The translations under genes were made by a program, and so were the position numbers. 18,450 bases of DNA from the NCBI GenBank assembly GCA_964496245.1, contig CAZBZG010000068.1, positions 1 through 18,450 on the forward strand, given 5' to 3'. Source of the stretch: CAZBZG01 sp964496245 (GTDB lineage: Bacteria > Planctomycetota > SZUA-567). Position 1 is the stretch's first letter, and every line of letters starts with the position of its first letter. Shown here piece by piece: positions 1-8,025 of the stretch. Under the pieces are notes generated by a model. That model was not told where the DNA came from. It saw nothing but the letters and a program-made list of their open reading frames with translations, and searched no databases.

Positions 1-783
1 CAGTTCACGCCCGACCTCATGCCCGCCGACATCATCGGCACGAACATCATCCGCGAGGACGAGAACGGCAACCGCCACCTCGTCTTCCAGCCGGGCCCGC
101 TTTTCGCCCAGATCATTCTGGCCGACGAGGTCAACCGGGCCACGCCCAAGACCCAGTCGGCCTTGCTCGAGGCCATGCAGGAGCACTCCATCACGGTCGG
201 CAACACCACCCACAAGATGAACGAACCCTTCTTCGTGCTCGCCACCCAGAACCCGCTCGAGATGGAAGGGACCTACCCGCTCCCCGAGGCCCAGCTCGAC
301 CGCTTCCTCATGAAGCTGAACGTCGAGTACTCCAACCGCGAAGAGTTGACCGAGGTGGTGACCCGCACGACCGAAGGCATCGAGGTCAAGGCCGAGAAGG
401 TCATGGACGGCACGGCCATCAACGAGTGGCGCGGGCTCGTGCGCGAGGTCATCGTGGCCCCGCAGGTCAAGGACTACGCCGTGCGCATGGTGTTGGCCAC
501 CCATCCCCAGGGCGAGTTCGCCGCGCCCATCACCAACCGGTTCGTGCGCTATGGCGCCTCCCCGCGGGCGGCCCAGGCGCTTCTCTTGTCGGGCAAGGTG
601 CGCGCGCTTCTTGACGGCCGCTACAACGTGGCCTTCGAGGATGTGGACGCCGTGGCCCCGCCCTGCCTCCGCCACCGCCTGATCCTCAACTTCGAAGGGG
701 AGGCCGAGGGCGTCACCACCGACCAGGTCATCACCGAGATGATGCAGCACGTGCCCAAGACGCTGGAGGACGTGGGGGTGTAG
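1..783 (+). CDS. MoxR-family AAA+ ATPase, 5'-truncated
   Basis: The reading frame is open from base 1, so the N-terminus and the Walker A loop lie outside the window; 260 residues remain. The fragment begins QFTPDLMPADIIGT, typical of MoxR proteins just after Walker A. Walker B is ILADEVNRA (about residues 39-47), followed by the family motif TPKTQSALLEAMQE; sensor 1 is LATQNP (about 80-85), and a C-terminal lid carries GASPRA, a sensor-2 type motif (about 190-195). MoxR ATPases act as cytoplasmic chaperones that remodel partner proteins, usually with vWA-domain partners encoded next to them. Here a DUF58 gene and a vWA gene follow on the same strand, which fits that role. The substrate cannot be read from the sequence. 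Confidence 0.95.
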   Translation, partial: QFTPDLMPADIIGTNIIREDENGNRHLVFQPGPLFAQIILADEVNRATPKTQSALLEAMQEHSITVGNTTHKMNEPFFVLATQNPLEMEGTYPLPEAQLDRFLMKLNVEYSNREELTEVVTRTTEGIEVKAEKVMDGTAINEWRGLVREVIVAPQVKDYAVRMVLATHPQGEFAAPITNRFVRYGASPRAAQALLLSGKVRALLDGRYNVAFEDVDAVAPPCLRHRLILNFEGEAEGVTTDQVITEMMQHVPKTLEDVGV

Positions 784-791
784 GCATTTCA

Positions 792-880
792 GATTTTGGA
801 TTTTGGATTGCAGATTGCCGATGCGAGATCTGCGCGGCGCGCGAGCGCCAACCCAAAATCAAAAATCAAAAATCAAAAAT
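792..880. repeat. REP-like palindromic element with AAAAATC tandem tail
   Basis: An AT-rich island lies in otherwise GC-rich DNA. The left arm 792-810 (GATTTTGGATTTTGGATTG) matches the reverse complement of 849-867 at 17 of 19 positions. The 38-base loop holds two further stems: GCAGAT (810-815) with ATCTGC (828-833), and GGCGC (836-840) with GCGCC (845-849) closing a GCGA tetraloop. The right arm runs on into tandem AAAAATC units up to about 880. It sits between MoxR and DUF58 inside the operon, so it may act as an mRNA hairpin. The look is that of a dispersed intergenic repeat, but copy number cannot be judged from one window. Confidence 0.75.
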
Positions 881-889
881 GTAGAACGC

Positions 890-1774
890 ATGCCCGAAAA
901 ACTCCTCAACGAAGACTTCATGCGGCGGATCGAGAAGCTGAACATCGTCAGCCGGAAGATCTTCCGTGGCCGCATGAAGGGCGAGCGCCGGTCCAAGCAG
1001 CGGGGCTTCTCTTCGGAGTTCGCCGACTACCGCAACTACGTGGAAGGCGACGACCTGCGGTTCATCGACTGGAACATCTACGGCCGGCTCGACCGGCTCT
1101 TCCTCAAGCTCTTTCTGGAGGAGGAGGATCTGCACGTACACGTGCTCGTGGACACCTCCCTCTCCATGGGGTTCGGCGAACCCAAGAAGCTCGATTACGC
1201 CAAGCGCGTGGGCGCGGCCATCGGCTACATCGGGCTTGCCAACATGGATCGCGTGCAGGTGCACACCTTCAGCAACGGTCTCCAGGCCCGCAGCGGGGCC
1301 CTGCGGAGCAAGTTCTCCTCGCACAAGCTCTTCGACTTCCTGGAGGACCTCGCGCCGGACGCGGGCACGAGCCTGTTCGAGACCTGCCGCCTGTTCAGCC
1401 AGACCACGTCCGTGGGCAAAGGCGTGGTGGTGCTCATCAGCGACTTCCTGGACCCCGACGGGTACGAAGAGGCGCTCAAGCGTCTGGCCGGCGCGCGCAT
1501 GGACGTGTGCGTGGTGCACATCCTGGCGCCCGAGGAGATCTCGCCCGAGCTCAAGGGCGACCTGCGTCTCGTGGACGTGGAGGATGGCACCTTCCAGGAG
1601 ATCACGGTGAGCCGGCCGCTCCTGGCCCAGTATCAGCAGACGTTGAAGAATTTCTGCGCGGGCATCCGCGACGTGTGCACCAAGCACGGCGCGGTGTACG
1701 TCTTCAGCGGCACGGACGTGCCGTTCGACCAGCTCGTGCTGAACTACCTCCGCAAAGGAGGGCTCCTGGCCTGA
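890..1774 (+). CDS. DUF58 domain protein (MoxR-associated, vWA-like)
   Basis: A 294-residue protein, normal for this family. The DUF58 hallmark VEGDDLRFIDWNIYGR is at about residues 51-66 and is followed by a vWA-like fold with a metal-site motif DTSLSM at 88-93 and a second strand motif VVLISDFLDPDG. No membrane segment is seen, so it is probably cytoplasmic. DUF58 proteins almost always accompany MoxR ATPases and are thought to be their partner or adaptor. I chose the ATG at 890 because the frame upstream (from 803) translates the palindromic repeat into low-complexity sequence and the protein then starts MPEKLLNEDF, as family members do. No clear Shine-Dalgarno precedes it. Confidence 0.93.
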   Translation: MPEKLLNEDFMRRIEKLNIVSRKIFRGRMKGERRSKQRGFSSEFADYRNYVEGDDLRFIDWNIYGRLDRLFLKLFLEEEDLHVHVLVDTSLSMGFGEPKKLDYAKRVGAAIGYIGLANMDRVQVHTFSNGLQARSGALRSKFSSHKLFDFLEDLAPDAGTSLFETCRLFSQTTSVGKGVVVLISDFLDPDGYEEALKRLAGARMDVCVVHILAPEEISPELKGDLRLVDVEDGTFQEITVSRPLLAQYQQTLKNFCAGIRDVCTKHGAVYVFSGTDVPFDQLVLNYLRKGGLLA

Positions 1775-1834
1775 CGGGGCTCGCTTGCCCGGCCCGGCCC
1801 GCATCCATGCGTGCCGCAGCCGGAGGAGGACGCT

Positions 1835-4009
1835 GTGTCGCAATTTCTCAACCCCATGGCGCTGTGGGGGCTGGCCGTGGCCTTGCCGGCCATCACGGCG
1901 CTCTACTTCCTCAAGCTGCGCCGGCAGGAGCAGGTCGTCAGCTCCACACTCCTGTGGAAGCGGAGCGTCTACGACCTGCGGGTGAACGCGCCCATCCAGA
2001 TGATCAAGCGCAATCTCCTGCTGCTGCTGCAGCTCCTCATCGCCAGCCTGATCATCGTGGGGCTGGCCCGGCCCTTCACGGAATTGATGCGCGCCCAGGG
2101 TCGCCGGGCCGCCCTCGTTATCGACTGCTCGGCGAGCATGGGCACGCGAGACGTGAACGGACGGACCCGCCTCGAAGCGGCCAAGGAAGAGGCGCTCAAG
2201 CTGATCGACCGGCTCGGCGTCCAGGGCGCGGGCGCGCGCGCCGAGGACGAACTCTGCGTGATCGCGGCCGCGGATCGGCCGGTGCCGGTCTGTGGACTCA
2301 CTGCGGACAAGGACAAGTTGCGCCGGGCGGTCGAATCGATCCAGCTCAAGCAGAGCGCGACCCGCATGGGCGCGGCGCTCGAGATGGCCGTGGCTGTGAC
2401 CGGGGTGGGCCGGGCGCGGCGGGAGATCGAGAAGGGCGGGACGATCGAGGCGGAGGCCAAGAAGGCCGAGGGCGCGAACGAGGACCTGGTGGGGCTTGAC
2501 GACAAGGCCAGCCTGACCAAGACCTCGGCCATCATCCTCTCCGATGGCGCCTTCCCCCCGATCCGTCAGCACCTGGCGGACAAGCTCCGGGGCGCTGTGG
2601 CGGAGGACACGGGCGCGGGCGTGGGCGCGGGGTCGCGTTTCATCCGCATCGGCGAAACCACGAGTGACAATCTGGCCATCGTGTCCATGGATCTGCGGAC
2701 CGATCCGCTGGGCACGGGGGGACGCCAGCTCTTCGTGCGCCTGGAGAACATGGGCGAGACCCCCCGGTCCACGGCCCTGACCGCCCGGCTCGACGACCGG
2801 TTTCTGGACAGCAAGGACATCGAGGTGCCCGGCCGTTCGAAAGACCGCACGGGCACGGGCGCGGTGCTGCGCGCGCCGGGGCAGCGGGGCATCGTCTTCG
2901 ACCTGCCGCCGGACGCATCGGGTGTGTTGGAAGTCTCCATCGAATCCCAGGACAGCCTGCCGGCCGACGACCGGGCCTCGGCCGTGCTCGAGCCGCCCGA
3001 GCCCATTCGCGCCCTGCTCGTGACCCGCGAGAACTTCTATCTGGAACAGGCGCTCCATGCCGATCGCCACAATTTGCGCTACGATCGCATGACGCCGGAG
3101 GCGTATGCCAAGAGCGACGGCCCGCCGACCGACGACGGCGAATCCTACGAGATCATCCTGTTCGACCGCTTTGCGCCCAAGGAAGTGCCGCTGGGCGCCA
3201 CCTGCTTCATCGACGCCGTGCCCGCCCTGCCGCACATCCGCGAGGACGAGGAGCACAGTCCGCTCTTCACGCCCATGATCGTGGACTGGAACCAGACCCA
3301 TCCGCTCATGCGCAACCTCAGCCTGCTCGACCGGCTCTTCATCTACGAGTGCCGCAAGCTCGAGCTCTCCGGATCTTGGGCGCGCGTGGTCGATGCGCAG
3401 GGGCTGTATGCCGAGAGCCTGGAGGCGCTCCAGGACGAAGCTCGGCTCGCGGCCGCACCCGAGTATGAAGCTCCGCTCGTGGGATGCCTCATCAGCGAGG
3501 AACGGCGCGTGGTGGTGCTCGCCTTTGACGTGCTCAAAACCGAGCGGTGGGTCATGCGCGTCTCCTTCCCGCTCTTCTTCAAGAACGTGACCCACTGGCT
3601 GGCGCGGCCCGGCGGCCTGCAGCAGGCCGTGCTCCGCCGCACCGGGGAGACGCTGCGCATGCGCTTCAGCAAGGACGTGACGCGTGTGATTGTGCGTACG
3701 CCCAGCGGCGCCGAGCGGTCCCCGCCCCTGGCGGGCAAGCGCAACGCCTACTTCTCCGACACCTACGAGACCGGACTCTACCGGGTGCGCGCGCCCGGCG
3801 AGCCCGAGCAGGTCTTTGCCGTCAACCTCCTGTCGAGCGCGGAGTCGAGCAACGCGGCGCGCGACACGGTGACGCTCGGCGAAGAGGAACTGAGCGCAGC
3901 CGCCGGCCCGGCCAAGGGCAACCAGGACCTCTGGCCGTATCTCGTGCTGGCCGCCCTCGCGTTCCTGCTCGTCGAGTGGTACGTCTACAACCACCGCATT
4001 CTGGGATAG
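1835..4009 (+). CDS. BatA-like membrane protein with vWA domain
   Basis: A 724-residue inner-membrane protein. The N-terminus (FLNPMALWGLAVALPAI, residues 4-20) is the BatA/aerotolerance-regulator type membrane segment; a second segment spans about 60-78. The vWA domain starts at about 92 with a full MIDAS motif D97-C-S99-A-S101 and includes ILSDGAFPP further on; a charged insert (EIEKGGTIEAEAKKAEGANE) lies just before it. A middle region resembles the beta-rich and GATase-like parts of large planctomycete-type BatA proteins, and a C-terminal membrane segment (LVLAALAFLLVEWYVY) ends near the C-terminus. The GTG at 1835 is preferred over the GTG at 1811 because GGAGGAGG (1821-1828) lies 6 nt before it. 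It is likely a partner of the upstream MoxR and DUF58 proteins. Confidence 0.88.
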   Translation: MSQFLNPMALWGLAVALPAITALYFLKLRRQEQVVSSTLLWKRSVYDLRVNAPIQMIKRNLLLLLQLLIASLIIVGLARPFTELMRAQGRRAALVIDCSASMGTRDVNGRTRLEAAKEEALKLIDRLGVQGAGARAEDELCVIAAADRPVPVCGLTADKDKLRRAVESIQLKQSATRMGAALEMAVAVTGVGRARREIEKGGTIEAEAKKAEGANEDLVGLDDKASLTKTSAIILSDGAFPPIRQHLADKLRGAVAEDTGAGVGAGSRFIRIGETTSDNLAIVSMDLRTDPLGTGGRQLFVRLENMGETPRSTALTARLDDRFLDSKDIEVPGRSKDRTGTGAVLRAPGQRGIVFDLPPDASGVLEVSIESQDSLPADDRASAVLEPPEPIRALLVTRENFYLEQALHADRHNLRYDRMTPEAYAKSDGPPTDDGESYEIILFDRFAPKEVPLGATCFIDAVPALPHIREDEEHSPLFTPMIVDWNQTHPLMRNLSLLDRLFIYECRKLELSGSWARVVDAQGLYAESLEALQDEARLAAAPEYEAPLVGCLISEERRVVVLAFDVLKTERWVMRVSFPLFFKNVTHWLARPGGLQQAVLRRTGETLRMRFSKDVTRVIVRTPSGAERSPPLAGKRNAYFSDTYETGLYRVRAPGEPEQVFAVNLLSSAESSNAARDTVTLGEEELSAAAGPAKGNQDLWPYLVLAALAFLLVEWYVYNHRILG

Positions 4010-4015
4010 GCCGCC

Positions 4016-6724
4016 ATGGGGCACGCGTGCACAAGGTCTGCGGCCGCAGAAGGAGGAGGCGCCTCTGTCGCGCGTCTGCTGCGCCTGCGGGCCGTGGCGC
4101 TGGCCGGTCTCGTGTTTCTGTGCGTGCTCGCCGGCCGCGTGCGGGCGGGCGAGGAGGTCCGTCTCACGGCTGTCTACGGCTTCCAGGGACCGCAGCAGCG
4201 GGCCACGGCCAAGCTGGGCCACTGGGCGCCCGTGACCGTGGAAATCGTGTTTGCGCCCGAAGACCCCTCGCGCACACTGGCAGCCGACCTCCGCCTGCAC
4301 GCCTGGTCGGAGTCGGAGCGGCCGGACGCGCTTCGTAGGTTCTGGTACGCGCGGCCGGTCGCCATGGGGGCTGGCCGCAAGGCCGTGACCGTGTACGGCG
4401 TGCCCATCGATCAGCCCCTGGGCACGGCCGAGCAGCCGCTCGAGGTCAGCCTGTTCGATCGCACGCATGGCAGGGAATTGGCCCGCATCCCTGTGCCCCG
4501 CTCGAGCCCGGCCGAGAGTCGTCTGGTTGCAGAGGAAGCCGCCCTGGTGGTCACGCTGGGCGCGGACCGGGCTGACTTGAATGGGCTCGTGCGCGAACTC
4601 GAGCGGGCCTGGAAGCGCTCCCCCTGGTACCGGAATGCCAAGGGCTGGTTCGACACGCCCCTGGAGATCGTGGCCGCGGACCTGGCGCCCGCGCACGCGC
4701 CGGACGCCTGGATCGGATACCAGGGCGTGGACGTGCTGGTCTGGGATACGCCGCGGCCCGACCGCCTGCGGCCGGCCCAGCTCGCAGCCATCCGCGAGTG
4801 GGTGGGCCAGGGTGGGCGGCTCGTGGTCTGGTTGCCAGCCGAAGGGCCGCTGCCGGATCTCGCGGCCCTGGCGGATCTCCTGCCGGCCGAGGTGGATGGC
4901 CGGACGACGCTGCCGCTGGCCGAGCCGGACGCATGGGAGCCCGGGGCAGGGGACCGGCTCCTGCCGCCGCCGCTGCAGGAGGCGTGCGCCGGGGTTTGGG
5001 AGTATGCGTACCGAGCCGATGGCCGCCATCCCGCGCAGGTGCGCGTTGGCGAAAGGCCGGCGGAGATGGTGCTGACCCGGCTCGTGTCTGCGCAGGGACG
5101 GGTGCTCCTGCCGCTCAGGACGGGCGGGCCGCCGCTGCTCGTGCGAAGGGCCTACGGCCTTGGCACGGTGAGTCTGCTGGCGCTGGATCCTGCGGCGTGG
5201 CCGCTCGCCGACTTCCCGGGGCGACACGCGCTCCTCGGCCGCGCGCTCGGCCTTGCGCTGGATGCGCGCGACATCGCGGTCTTCGAGAACCCGTACGTCG
5301 CCCGGCAGGCCGAAGGGGAGGGGTTGGACGAATACCGGGCCTGGCAGCGTCTCCGGGGCCGGCGCGGAACGGATACGCTCCTCCGTCACGTGGCCGGCCG
5401 GTACCTGGCCAGTGCCCCGCCGCTCCAGCCCGTGCCCTTCTGGTGGGTGGTCGCCTTCTTCAGCGTGTACGTGTTGCTCGTGGGCCCGCTCGACTACTTG
5501 CTCCTGCGCCGCTCCCATCGCCTCCGCCTGACCTGGGTGACCTTTCTTGCCTACGTGGCGGGGTTCGCGGGCATCGCCTATGGCGGGGCCTATGCGATCA
5601 AGGGCGGCAAGACCTTTGCGCGTTTCGTGACCGTGCGCGACCAGGCGGCTTCACAGGACGCCGTGCGCGAACGGTGCTTCTTCGGGCTCTTCTCCGCGCG
5701 CGCCCAGGCCTTCGACCTCTGGTTCGGTCCGGGCGCGTGGCCGGTGGCGCTAGGCGAACACACCTTTGCGGCGCGGTCCGAAGAACGTCGCCTCAGGGGC
5801 GCCTATCCGCCGGACGGCCGCGCCCGGGCCATCGTGCAAGGCGAGAAGGGCCGCATGGAGGGCGTACCGCTCCGCAAGTGGTCCATGAAGTCCTTCCTCC
5901 ACGATGCGCTCACCGCGGGCCCGACACTGGCGGAGGGCGATCTCCACTACGCGGGACGCACGCTCGAGGGCGGATTCACCATAGCGCCGGATGTCCGGCT
6001 GCTGGGCGCGGTGCTGATCGGCCGGCACGGGGTGTACGAGCTGGGTATGCTCCAGGGCGGCGCGCAGTGGTCGGCCCGCGAGGCCGGGGAGCGGCGTCCG
6101 CTCCTGCCGTATCTGGCCGAGCTCAAGGAGGACTGGGATGCGTGGCGGTACAGACGGGAGGCCGAGGACGCGGCTGCGCCGGATGCCACGGAGACCGAGG
6201 CCCGGAGCCGGGTGCGCCGGTTCGTGGCTTTGAGCCTGCCGCGCCTGCTGGGTTCGTGGGATGGCGGTCTGCGGGCGCGCATGCTCCGCGCGCAGCACGA
6301 ACCGCCCCGGCTGCGCTTGGGCGACAAGGACGAACCGTTGACCGCGCGTGCGCTCGCGGCGTTCTTCCACGGCGGACCGCTGCGGAGCGCGCCGACCGAG
6401 GCGCCGCAGGACGAGGGAGAAGCGGGCGAGCCGGGCAAGAAGGGACGGCCCGTGCCGCCGCCGCGTCTGGGGCTCTCGATCGAGCAGGTCTGGAACGCGC
6501 GCGTGCGGCCCGAGGAGCGGGCGCTCTACGACCTCTCCCAGCTTGTCTGGCAGGGCGGCCTCGTGCTCGTGGCTGCGGTCGAGCCGGCCGCATGCGGGGT
6601 GCGTGCGGCCGGTTGGCGTCTCGAGCGCGAAGGCATTCTGGTCGTGCGTGTCATCTTTCCCTTCCATCCGAACGCCCAAGGCGGTAGGCTGTGGCACGAT
6701 GATCTCTATCGAAGCGCTTACTAA
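4016..6724 (+). CDS. large membrane protein of unknown family in MoxR/vWA operon
   Basis: 902 residues from the ATG at 4016, 6 nt after the vWA gene. A signal-peptide-like stretch (RLLRLRAVALAGLVFLCVLAGRVRA) occupies about residues 20-44. An extracytoplasmic part of about 430 residues follows, with a segment (GVDVLVWDTPRPDRL, then WVGQGGRLVVWLP) that resembles the GATase1-like folds of BatA-type proteins. Two membrane segments follow at about 474-498 and 507-527, then a charged C-terminal region. Proteins of this outline often close MoxR-DUF58-BatA operons, but I recognise no named family and assign no reaction. The start is uncertain: a strong AGGAGGAGG (4051-4059) lies inside the frame, before a GTC codon at 4067. 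The 3' end overlaps the next gene by 26 nt. Confidence 0.85.
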   Translation: MGHACTRSAAAEGGGASVARLLRLRAVALAGLVFLCVLAGRVRAGEEVRLTAVYGFQGPQQRATAKLGHWAPVTVEIVFAPEDPSRTLAADLRLHAWSESERPDALRRFWYARPVAMGAGRKAVTVYGVPIDQPLGTAEQPLEVSLFDRTHGRELARIPVPRSSPAESRLVAEEAALVVTLGADRADLNGLVRELERAWKRSPWYRNAKGWFDTPLEIVAADLAPAHAPDAWIGYQGVDVLVWDTPRPDRLRPAQLAAIREWVGQGGRLVVWLPAEGPLPDLAALADLLPAEVDGRTTLPLAEPDAWEPGAGDRLLPPPLQEACAGVWEYAYRADGRHPAQVRVGERPAEMVLTRLVSAQGRVLLPLRTGGPPLLVRRAYGLGTVSLLALDPAAWPLADFPGRHALLGRALGLALDARDIAVFENPYVARQAEGEGLDEYRAWQRLRGRRGTDTLLRHVAGRYLASAPPLQPVPFWWVVAFFSVYVLLVGPLDYLLLRRSHRLRLTWVTFLAYVAGFAGIAYGGAYAIKGGKTFARFVTVRDQAASQDAVRERCFFGLFSARAQAFDLWFGPGAWPVALGEHTFAARSEERRLRGAYPPDGRARAIVQGEKGRMEGVPLRKWSMKSFLHDALTAGPTLAEGDLHYAGRTLEGGFTIAPDVRLLGAVLIGRHGVYELGMLQGGAQWSAREAGERRPLLPYLAELKEDWDAWRYRREAEDAAAPDATETEARSRVRRFVALSLPRLLGSWDGGLRARMLRAQHEPPRLRLGDKDEPLTARALAAFFHGGPLRSAPTEAPQDEGEAGEPGKKGRPVPPPRLGLSIEQVWNARVRPEERALYDLSQLVWQGGLVLVAAVEPAACGVRAAGWRLEREGILVVRVIFPFHPNAQGGRLWHDDLYRSAY

Positions 6725-7793
6725 ACGGTACGGCGACGTGGTTGCCCTGCAGGGCCTCGACCTCCGGGTGGAGGCGGGGGAGGTCTTCGGCCTGATCGGA
6801 CCGAATGGCGCGGGCAAGACCACCACGCTCAAGATCCTCGCTACCCTCCTTCAGCCCACGAGCGGCCGCGTGGAGATCTGCGGGCATTCCCTCGCGCGCG
6901 AGGCGCGCCAGATCCGGCGCGTCATCGGGTACATGCCCGACTTCTACGGTGTGTACGAGGACATGCGCGTGGACGAGTATCTGCATTTCTTCGCCGCAGC
7001 CGCCGACATCCGCGGCAAGAAGGCCGAGGCCATGGTGCGCGACGTGCTCGAACTGACCGATCTCACCGACCGGCGGGAGTCTCTCGTGGAGACGCTCTCC
7101 CGCGGCATGCGCCAGCGGCTGGGCCTGGCGCGGGTACTGCTGCACGACCCCAAGGTGCTCCTGCTGGACGAGCCTGCTTCGGGGCTGGACCCGCGGGCGC
7201 GCGTGGAGATCCGCATGCTGCTCCAGGAACTCTGCGCCATGCACAAGACCGTGGTCATCTCGAGCCACATCCTTTCCGAGCTCGCCGAACTCTGCACCAC
7301 CATGGGCATCATCGAGCAGGGCCGCCTGCTCTACAAGGGGCCGCTGTCCGAGCTCACGCGCCTCGGCCGCGCCGGGCCGGTGCTGCACGTGCGCGTGGGC
7401 GCGCCCGTGCCCGCGGGCACGGGCACCGAGCCGCTGGTGGAAGAGGCGGCAGCTGCCGAGGCCGCTGGCGCAGAGGCCGAGCGGGCTGACGAAGCGCCCG
7501 GGCCGGACGCGGCTGCGCCGGCTGGCCAAGGGGAAGCGCCGGCCGCGGCTGCACCAGAAGCCGCGACCCCCGATACCCTGCGCGCGCGGGACCTGCTGGC
7601 CGCCGACCCGCGGCTGGAGCGCGTCGCGCTGCTGGGGGACACCCTCGAGCTCCGGCTGGGTTCAAAGGAGAAGGACCCCTCGTTCGTGCCTGCGCTCCTC
7701 ATCCAGAACGGCCTGCGCGTGCAGCACTTCAGCGAAGCCCCGCTCACGCTCGAGGACGCGTTCATGCGGCTGACCGCGGGGACGGTGAGTTGA
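6699..7793 (+). CDS. ABC-2-type transporter ATP-binding protein
   Basis: A 364-residue nucleotide-binding subunit. Walker A is GPNGAGKTT (residues 34-42), the signature is LSRGMRQRL (about 133-141, the variant usual in ABC-2 exporters), Walker B is LLLDEPASGLDP (about 155-166), and the H-loop histidine is in SSHIL (about 190). The C-terminal third is odd: a low-complexity stretch rich in Ala, Glu and Pro (about residues 235-295, bases 7402-7580) splits the regulatory domain, which resumes at about residue 296. The ATG at 6699 gives the normal N-terminus (MISIEALTKRYG) and overlaps the preceding gene by 26 nt, so translation is probably coupled. No permease follows; one may lie upstream of the window. 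Confidence 0.93.
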   Translation: MISIEALTKRYGDVVALQGLDLRVEAGEVFGLIGPNGAGKTTTLKILATLLQPTSGRVEICGHSLAREARQIRRVIGYMPDFYGVYEDMRVDEYLHFFAAAADIRGKKAEAMVRDVLELTDLTDRRESLVETLSRGMRQRLGLARVLLHDPKVLLLDEPASGLDPRARVEIRMLLQELCAMHKTVVISSHILSELAELCTTMGIIEQGRLLYKGPLSELTRLGRAGPVLHVRVGAPVPAGTGTEPLVEEAAAAEAAGAEAERADEAPGPDAAAPAGQGEAPAAAAPEAATPDTLRARDLLAADPRLERVALLGDTLELRLGSKEKDPSFVPALLIQNGLRVQHFSEAPLTLEDAFMRLTAGTVS

Positions 7794-7821
7794 AGCACGG
7801 CCAGGAACGCCCAATCCGGCT

Positions 7822-7836
7822 GGACCATGAGGGTCC
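7822..7836 (+). terminator. weak hairpin after the ABC/MoxR operon
   Basis: GGACC (7822-7826), loop ATGAG, GGTCC (7832-7836), 28 nt after the ABC gene stop. There is no T-run, so it is at best a candidate end-of-operon structure. Confidence 0.25.
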
Positions 7837-7858
7837 GGGCCGCCATCCGCTGTCGTGT

Positions 7859-7932
7859 TCGTTGTCGCTGTCGTAATCGTTATCGCGATCGCGATCGACC
7901 TTCCGGTCAAAAATTGCTGATTACGACAACGA
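7859..7932. repeat. palindromic TCGTAATCG-type simple repeat
   Basis: This lies in the 232-base gap between the convergent ABC and TIM-barrel genes. Arm 7865-7878 (TCGCTGTCGTAATC) matches the reverse complement of 7919-7932 (GATTACGACAACGA) at 13 of 14 positions, the exception being a possible G-U pair. The 40-base loop contains a perfect 14-bp palindrome, ATCGCGATCGCGAT (7882-7895), and a small GACC/GGTC hairpin (7897-7908). The sequence is built from TCG-initial units such as TCGTTG, TCGCTG and TCGTAA. It may serve as a bidirectional structure between converging operons. The rest of the gap (7933-8025) shows nothing I can support except a weak CGCCC/GGGCG stem near 7975-7997. Confidence 0.6.
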
Positions 7933-8025
7933 TGCCTTCCTCCGGGAGCTCGCGTTGACCTCCCCTCCGTCCGCGCCCAGGCGCTGTCCCGGGCGTTGCG
8001 GCTGGAGCGGGGTTGGCCGCATGCG

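Noticed and set aside
803..889. An upstream start for the DUF58 gene
   Set aside because: The extra residues are a translation of the palindromic AT-rich repeat and are not part of the family's N-terminus.
796..2499. A plus-strand open frame of 567 codons over the DUF58 and vWA genes
   Set aside because: It overlaps two well-supported genes in another frame, is Arg/Gly/Pro-rich and has no motif.
866..5518. A minus-strand open frame of 1550 codons opposite the DUF58, vWA and membrane-protein genes
   Set aside because: It is rich in Arg, Ala, Gly and His with no domain I recognise, and lies antisense to genes with clear motifs. In GC-rich DNA such long shadow frames are expected.
7885..7892. 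A HIP1 octamer (GCGATCGC) as a sign of cyanobacterial origin
   Set aside because: It is a by-product of the local palindromic repeat, and the gene content does not suggest a cyanobacterium.
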